Origin: Onchidella celtica
Lineage: Eukaryota; Mollusca; Gastropoda; Systellommatophora; Onchidiidae
NCBI GenBank assembly: GCA_963931925.1
Contig: OZ007574.1
Span: 37,914,938-37,978,937 of the forward strand
Length of the DNA: 64,000 bases
Reading direction: 5' to 3'
Shown in pieces: positions 58,292 to 64,000 of the stretch (position 1 is its first letter; each line of letters opens with the position of its first letter). A program made the position numbers and the translations under genes. The notes under the pieces are model-generated. The model ran no database searches. It saw only the letters and a program-made list of their open reading frames with translations, and was not told where the DNA came from.

Positions 58292-59409
58292 TGTCACAAA
58301 TCCCAGACTGGGAGATGTAATAGTTTATGACAGGACGACAATCACGAACAAACAAGTTTAACACTTAACAAAACAATCCATCAGACTCACACATTTATTA
58401 AACATAATTATACAGATAATAGCGCAATTACATACATTATATTATCGAAATCAACTTGCCGTACAACGGCCTTATTCTCACACACACTCTCCCTCGGATC
58501 CACAATCCGGTAGTTACTCCTAAAGGCACTTCGGCCTCAGCCTCTCCCCTCAGGGTCTTAATAGCACATTAATAATTTACTGGCACCGCAGTCTCTCAAT
58601 ATCACCTTCCTATTGTCATACAACTTATCAGTTCACTTGCCCATCATCATGGCAATAATATAGTATCTCATTCACTCTCATATCTACGTCCCTGTCCGTG
58701 GCCTGACTGCCACGACTTTATGTGCTTCTCCTGTCCTGCACTGACAGCCTCACTTCTGGCCTATGTGTGGCCTCCGGCCCTATGCTGGCCTATCCCCTGT
58801 GCTCATCGAGGTGGCTCTGCGGCCCGTCCTCGACACCTACAAGAATAACATTACATTGGTATAATACCCTACCATTTCTATTCACTCCACCTCTCCTTAC
58901 AACCCATGAAGCGTACACACACTAGTTCACCTTTCACTCACCACACCTCTTACGGTAACACACCTCCATCGGAGTACACACTACTCACTCGCGCTACAAA
59001 TCCATGAACTCACTTCCATCTATCGCTCATGGCGCACATTGCTATATCCAATATCAAGGACTTCCACATTCCTCACATATACTTATTTACATCATGGTAA
59101 TAGACGAATATAATATAATACATCAATCATAATAATCAATCAACGTTCTACATACCAGTCATTACTGGAAAGACTCTCTCACTAGTCTTCTCGACTGCTC
59201 CCTTTATGTCCGCCCGATGGGCTCTTATTCACAGGTCCGCTCCGTAGGACCTTCTAACTTGCAGTGATAGTTATACAGCGCTTTCGCCTCCTTCAGACCC
59301 CCCCACTACTCACAACAGCACGCTTAACTTGCTTGCCTACCGTGAGCCCTTCTTACTCTACACCCGCTCTGTAGCAATCCCCTTAATTGCACTCACTCCA
59401 CTCGTGACA
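58292..59409 (-). repeat. 3' LTR (1118 bp)
   Basis: On the plus strand it starts tgtcacaaat and ends cgtgaca, giving TGTCAC/GTGACA inverted termini. It is adjacent to a purine-rich tract on the coding strand. A possible poly(A) signal on the minus strand is AATAAA (plus 58394-58399), about 100 bp from the LTR end. The partner LTR is not in the window, so the boundaries rest on the termini and the tract alone. Confidence 0.65.
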
Positions 59410-59432
59410 TCATCCCCCACCCCAAAAAAATT
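59410..59432 (-). other. Polypurine tract of the retrotransposon
   Basis: The minus strand reads ttttttggggtgggggatga immediately before the LTR TG. Such a tract primes plus-strand DNA synthesis in LTR elements. The remaining 59433-59765 is non-coding 3' sequence of the element. Confidence 0.6.
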
Positions 59433-59765
59433 AATGCAATTAATTTCAAATCGCATCAAGATGACTGTCAACGAGTGAGCGTGAGCAATACCTACACTAA
59501 AAAAACTGACCTAGCAGTTCCCCTAGTATATAAAATACCGGAATCAGGGGAAAATATGGGGATCAATATGGCCTGCAATATGCATATATGTGTCACATCA
59601 TGAATAGCTAACTAACCACAATACTTAATACAGAATCAAAAGCCAATCAACCTATCAACCATTCTTCATATCATATTTATAATGTCAATATTTTAAAGTC
59701 GACTCCTTCACACAGATCCTGTCAATGTTCCTGTCCTCCGATGTATAAGCTGCTGAACTCTTCCC

Positions 59766-60674
59766 CTAGGCTCGACTAAGGTAGTCGGCGATATGATTGC
59801 TGGTTCCTGGAATTGGTTGAATAACGAAGGTATACGGCTGCAAAGCCAATGCCCATCTAGACAAGCGTGGGCTGGACGAACGATTCTTCGACAAAAATGT
59901 CAGTGGCTTGTGGTCTGTCTGGATACAAAATTCTCGTCCCATGAGATAACGTCCTAGTTTCTGGACGGACCAGACAATGGCAAGACACTCACGCTCTATC
60001 ACATAATACTTTCTTTCTCTCTGCAATAACTTCCTACTGACATAACATACAGGATGGAGACATTCGTTCTTCTCCCGTAGAAGACAAGCGCCGACACCAG
60101 AGTCCGACGCATCCGTTCTGAGGATAAAATTAGATCGAAAATCGGGTAATATCAGAATGGGTGACGATGATAATGCTGTCACCAAATTATCAAATGCTGT
60201 CTGACATTCAGACGTCCACTGGACCTTATCGGGTTGTCCCTTCTTAGTAAGGTCAGTAAGAGAAGATGACAAGGAGGAAAAATTTGGAATGAACTTTCTG
60301 TAATAATTTAAAATTCCCACTAAGCTTCTGACTTGTTTCTTTGTTTTAGGGATTTGCAATCCTACTAACTTGTCAATTTTTGTTTCTTCAGGTCTCTGAA
60401 CACCTCTACCCACAATATGTCCTAAGAATATTATCTCTGGACATGCCAAATCCATCTTTGCGGGTTTAGCAGTTAACCCAAACTGGCGTAATCGTTGAAA
60501 AATTACTGTTAGTGTCTGAATATGATCAGACCATGTCGACGTATGGCATGCTATATCGTCAAAGAATGACACGACATTAGGTATGTCCTTCAATACCAGT
60601 ATGAGAATACAGATACTCTGGTCTCTCATGAAACCTCTGCAGCATATCAACGTGGAAAACCTTAACTGATCCAT
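59766..60674 (-). pseudogene. Reverse transcriptase (C-terminal part) and RNase H, Ty3/gypsy
   Basis: This open frame of 302 codons has recognisable homology from about residue 28. FFDD (residues 37-40) is the catalytic YxDD-type motif. LTAKPAK and FLGHIVG (83-89) follow, then KTKKQVRSLVGILNYYRKFI (thumb/connection). RNase H has TDAS (D188), an ERECLAIV helix and QTDHKPL (D254), and ends with IADYLSRA and a stop. The fingers and the first palm aspartate are missing. The first 27 residues are read from the integrase tail in another frame. No integrase follows RNase H, consistent with the copia-like order. The frame overlaps the gag-protease-integrase frame by about 100 bases. Confidence 0.88.
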
Positions 60675-63255
60675 CCATGTGGATAGCGTAATCTACCTTC
60701 GAAACAACTCGCTCAATAACATAAGGACCTTTCCATGTCATCAATAACTTATTATGGTCCGTAGGTAACAACAACAGAACCTTGTCTCCTGGCTTAAAAA
60801 TTCTCAGTTTGGAACCTCTATCTTTATAGTCTTTTGCTCTTTTCGAAGCGATACCAGAAGCTTCTTGTGCTATAGTGCGCGCTGAAGATAGTCTTTCTCT
60901 TAAATCAACAAGGTCTATCGAAACCTTTTTAAACGGCTCCGAAACCGTGGGGATCTTTTGAAGAGGAGTCTGGGGTGTACGACCCTTATGCGTCGTCTTT
61001 TGGCACGCACTGCACGTCTTACAATATAACCGCACATCTCTATGTATCGATGGCCAATAAAAATCTTTTAGAACTCTCTGCTTGATTCTAGCACTTCCCA
61101 TATGATGCGCTAATGGGACATCATGGGCCAGACGCAATACTGTAGCAATTAACGACCGTGGCACGACGACCTGCTTTTGAACGGAAGCCACTGTGACGTA
61201 CATACGGAACAGAATGCCCCCCTGGACAAAAAAGGAGGACGACCCGTTCTTATATCTCCTCGTTTTCTCGGTTCGCGCTTCCCCAAAACATGGGTTTAAT
61301 GATGGATCCTCCCTTTGTAATCTCGCCAAGCGCTCTGGCGTGATATCTAGGTTGATCGCTGGCGTCGCCAAAGGTCTAATCTTATCTTTATCAGCTACCC
61401 GTCGACGTGTTTCGACCGCGGCGCAAAAGTCAATACCTTTTGATTGCGACCATGCTTGCACGTTCTCATCGGAAGGGGAAACCACCCGCGATACATTCCC
61501 AATGATGAGCTGGGCGCCTGGAAAAAAACCAACGACTGCTTCGTCTTCCCCGCTAAGGAAAGGTGTATCTATCATTATTCTTGCCATGGGTAATTTCTCA
61601 ATGGCCCCCGAAAATTGGATGCACGGGACAGTCTCACCTGTAAGCTGTGAATCCCGAATGCAATCCCTATGCACTCCCACAACGGTAGATCCTGTATCTC
61701 GTAAAACCGAGACCGGTTCGTCCCCAACAAACCCCGGATAAACCCTAAGACCACCTCCTGTATGACATGAATTTATAACGGGGATCTTTCTCCCACAAGG
61801 TAAAACACCGGAAGATAATAACTTCTCACAACTGGGACACTTAGAATACTGTCCGCCTCCGTTGTCCGATGTAACACACGCAGCCGCATGATGAAATTTA
61901 TTTGGGGAACATGGACTGGAGCTACTGTCCACGTTCGCCGCTATCCTACCTGCAGGGCAGTTCACGCTGATGTGATCTGCTCTTCCGCAGTTCCAACACT
62001 TCGCGGCCCTACACTCGCGTGAAAAGTGACCCACGCGTCCGCAAGTCCAACACTCCGCTCCCTGTGCTGTACTAGGCCTGGGTCCCCGTGACCCGTCGCG
62101 ACCGGAACTAAAGTCCCTATGCCGTCGGTCATCGGCAAAGGTCACAACTCGCCCCCGGCCATTACCGCGACCTAGCCCTCCTGCTCGGTCAAACTTACCG
62201 GATCCATATGCCGGTGATTGGTGATATCCCCTACGCTGCCCCTGGGCTTGCCCGCTATAGGCACCACGCTGACGCGACCTGTCCCTAAGTCCTGCCGGCG
62301 ACCCCTCGACAACGGCGACGTACCCAGCATCTTGGACGTACGCCCTGGCGACTGGTTTGGACGGATGTGCCGTACGGTATGCTTCCGCCAACTTAGACGC
62401 CTCCTGTACCGTCGCGGGTTCGTTCTCTTTCAGGAAAGCCACCAGATCTTTGTGGCACGACGCGTACAGCTGGTCACGGATCATTAAGTCTTTCAGTTTA
62501 GCAAAATCCGCGCCCACATGCGCCAAGTCTACCCAGTTCGCGAAATACTCAGTTAGTCTCGCGACGAAGGCAGCAAAGTCCTCCCTGGTATCTGCACGTG
62601 CCCGCCTAAACTGCTCCCGGAAGTATTCCTCGGTACGCGCAAATCGGCGAAGCAGCAAAGCCTTCAGCTTATCGTAATCTTGCACGTCTTCGCGCTGTAG
62701 CTCTTTAAAGTATGTTAACGCTCGCCCCTGCAATAGCGACGCCAGGTACGTGGCCCATAATTCCTTATTTTCCCCCCATTGCAATTGTGCGTTCAGTTCG
62801 AACCTGTAAAGGAAGGCGTCTATGTCGTCCTTCCGGTCGTCGAACGTAGGGAGCTTAATCCTAACGCCACCTTTATTATGTACCTGCCGCTCAACTGTTT
62901 CTGTTGGCGCACTCTTTTTGATTTCCAACTCGGCGATTCTTATTCGCGCCTCTCTCTCCTGTTGCTTATCCCTAGCCTCTATCTCCCGCTCTTGGGCTTC
63001 TATCTCCTTTAACTTCAACTCCCTCTCCTGCTCCCGTTCCTTAGCCTCTCTTTCCTGTTGCTTAAACTCCCTTTCCTGTTCCTTATCCTTAGCCTCTCTC
63101 TCCTGCTCCTGAGCCTTAGCCTCTTTTTCTCGCTCTCTATCCTTAGCACGCTCATCGCGCAAATCCGCCTGCTGTTCTTTAATCCAGCCGCGTAGCTCTT
63201 CTCCCTCCAGGCCAAGTTCCTTACCCAACTTCATTAGTTGTTGGAGTTCCGCCAT
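60577..63255 (-). CDS. Gag-protease-integrase fusion, Ty3/gypsy (892 codons, integrase core deleted)
   Basis: Starts at ATG 63255 and stops at 60577. Residues 28-110 are an E/K/R/Q-rich predicted coiled coil with recurring QEREAK-type units. Residues 130-300 are a gag capsid-like region (LPTFDD, DAFLYRFE, YFREQFRRAR). Two CCHC knuckles follow: C402-C405-H410-C415 and C420-C423-H428-C433. The protease has DTGS at 520-523. The integrase HHCC finger comprises H711, H717, C748 and C751, with YWPSIHRDV between. At residue 783 the sequence jumps from the start of the catalytic core to the post-core helix (LRERLSS), then the GPY module (WKGPYVIERV, 841-850). The D,D-35-E core is absent. The rest of the frame is intact, indicating either a young deletion or a maintained non-autonomous lineage. 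Confidence 0.9.
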   Translation of the reverse strand: MAELQQLMKLGKELGLEGEELRGWIKEQQADLRDERAKDREREKEAKAQEQEREAKDKEQEREFKQQEREAKEREQERELKLKEIEAQEREIEARDKQQEREARIRIAELEIKKSAPTETVERQVHNKGGVRIKLPTFDDRKDDIDAFLYRFELNAQLQWGENKELWATYLASLLQGRALTYFKELQREDVQDYDKLKALLLRRFARTEEYFREQFRRARADTREDFAAFVARLTEYFANWVDLAHVGADFAKLKDLMIRDQLYASCHKDLVAFLKENEPATVQEASKLAEAYRTAHPSKPVARAYVQDAGYVAVVEGSPAGLRDRSRQRGAYSGQAQGQRRGYHQSPAYGSGKFDRAGGLGRGNGRGRVVTFADDRRHRDFSSGRDGSRGPRPSTAQGAECWTCGRVGHFSRECRAAKCWNCGRADHISVNCPAGRIAANVDSSSSPCSPNKFHHAAACVTSDNGGGQYSKCPSCEKLLSSGVLPCGRKIPVINSCHTGGGLRVYPGFVGDEPVSVLRDTGSTVVGVHRDCIRDSQLTGETVPCIQFSGAIEKLPMARIMIDTPFLSGEDEAVVGFFPGAQLIIGNVSRVVSPSDENVQAWSQSKGIDFCAAVETRRRVADKDKIRPLATPAINLDITPERLARLQREDPSLNPCFGEARTEKTRRYKNGSSSFFVQGGILFRMYVTVASVQKQVVVPRSLIATVLRLAHDVPLAHHMGSARIKQRVLKDFYWPSIHRDVRLYCKTCSACQKTTHKGRTPQTPLQKIPTVSEPFKKVSIDLVDLRERLSSARTIAQEASGIASKRAKDYKDRGSKLRIFKPGDKVLLLLPTDHNKLLMTWKGPYVIERVVSKVDYAIHMDGSVKVFHVDMLQRFHERPEYLYSHTGIEGHT

Positions 63256-64000
63256 TTCACAGATTTATGGTTATGGTATCTATTATAAGACGACCAACCT
63301 GTCGGTATGATCACTAACGATACGACCAGAGACCTGAGATCACAACAGATATAACAATACCCAGTTGTCTCAAATACAATTCAGAAATTTACCTTTACAG
63401 CACAACTAATTCTATATCTATAAAATGTATAGCACTATTAATTATAAAAGAAAATAGAAACGACAAGAATGAAGAAATACAGTAGAAGGACCACAAGTAC
63501 GTCAAGGACAACGAACCAGACTAGGACAAAGCTTCTACAAAAAAAAAACTATAATGGAAAAAAAAATGCAACCTACTACGCCGATTACACAACACGGTAC
63601 GAACAAGAACAGAGTCTGAAAAAAAAGAACGTATCTATAGATAGGTAGAAAGAGGGACAAGAGAATACGTCTTCCTGCGGAACAGAGAAGATATCGACGC
63701 TACAATCTAAACAAAAATACAGGTCCCTACAGAACTGTTCGCTGTGATGAACGAAGTTCCAAATTTAGCCCACCTCCCGAAGAGGACAAACCAAGTTCAC
63801 CACAGCAAACCCGGCCACCGCCCGTATAATCAATTACGACAAAAACAGCAAAAACAGGGAAACAGACAGATGAAAAGACAGCCCTCAATCCAGGGTACAA
63901 AATTTCAGTTTCACTTAACTTTCAGCCTTATGAGTTTAAGTCCTCGACCTAATCGGAGCTCTGGCTACTTGTCTCCTCAGGCTGCACGCACACACCCTGT
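63256..64000 (-). other. Retrotransposon leader, LTR not reached
   Basis: At least 745 bp lie upstream of the gag ATG with no TGTCAC terminus or recognisable primer-binding site. The 5' LTR therefore begins beyond the window. There is no other gene. Confidence 0.6.

Larger units (their letters stand above)
58292..64000 (-). mobile_element. Ty3/gypsy retrotransposon, Gmr1-like order, 5' LTR outside the window
   Basis: Read on the minus strand the order is leader (64000-63256), gag, protease, integrase zinc finger, integrase C-terminus, reverse transcriptase (partial), RNase H, 3' untranslated part, polypurine tract, 3' LTR. Integrase before reverse transcriptase is the copia-like order known from Gmr1-type Ty3/gypsy elements. 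The protein similarity is to Ty3/gypsy. The integrase core and the front half of the reverse transcriptase are missing, so this copy is non-autonomous. Confidence 0.85.

Noticed and set aside
61193-63112. Plus-strand frames of 77-182 codons across the retrotransposon
   Set aside because: They are antisense shadows of the gag-protease-integrase frame.

Overview
The window is animal nuclear DNA. It contains one spliced protein-coding gene with nine visible exons joined by GT-AG introns, surrounded by a dense mixture of transposon relics. These include tRNA-headed SINEs, 5'-truncated LINEs, hAT-like and TTAA-flanked (piggyBac-like) miniature elements, foldback elements, minisatellites and a Ty3/gypsy retrotransposon. 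This repeat profile, with the AT-rich background and many AGATCTA motifs, suggests a marine invertebrate, perhaps a mollusc. The species is an inference and was not established.

Layout. Positions 1-16922 hold no recognisable gene. They contain two 386-bp hAT-like miniature elements, LINE and SINE fragments, a TTAA element, tandem repeats, a 1.3-kb 27-bp polypyrimidine minisatellite, and a CpG-rich cluster of nested inverted repeats. Positions 16923-24770 (+) carry the 3' two thirds of an L-type amino acid transporter gene (SLC7 family, LAT1/LAT2-like), from the end of TM4 to the stop codon. Its 5' exons are not recognised here and are presumably outside the window or undetected. Several introns carry transposon insertions. 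Positions 24771-30390 are AT-rich and nearly repeat-free, probably including a long 3' UTR.

Positions 30391-36800 hold a run of well-preserved miniature elements plus a 5'-truncated LINE with an 11-bp target duplication. Positions 38656-41400 are a 2.7-kb non-autonomous element with CAGGG/CCCTG ends and a 6-bp target duplication. Positions 43200-53200 hold a hairpin, a G-rich minisatellite, foldback elements, GA microsatellites, a 50-bp tandem array, and two copies of a roughly 300-bp repeat that encodes the start of a THAP zinc finger behind a promoter-like motif pair. Positions 53200-58291 have no clear gene. Positions 58292-64000 are most of a minus-strand Ty3/gypsy retrotransposon with a copia-like order: gag, protease, integrase, then reverse transcriptase/RNase H, then the 3' LTR. 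Its 5' LTR is outside the window. The integrase core and the front of the reverse transcriptase are deleted.

The transporter is the only gene likely to be functional. Most other long open frames are by-products of tandem repeats whose units lack stop codons. The main points for a second look are the Gmr1-type gene order with double deletion, the THAP-encoding miniature elements with an ATGGCGGC plus CACGTG module that also occurs in an unrelated TTAA element, and the group of CAGGG-ended elements with 6-bp duplications.
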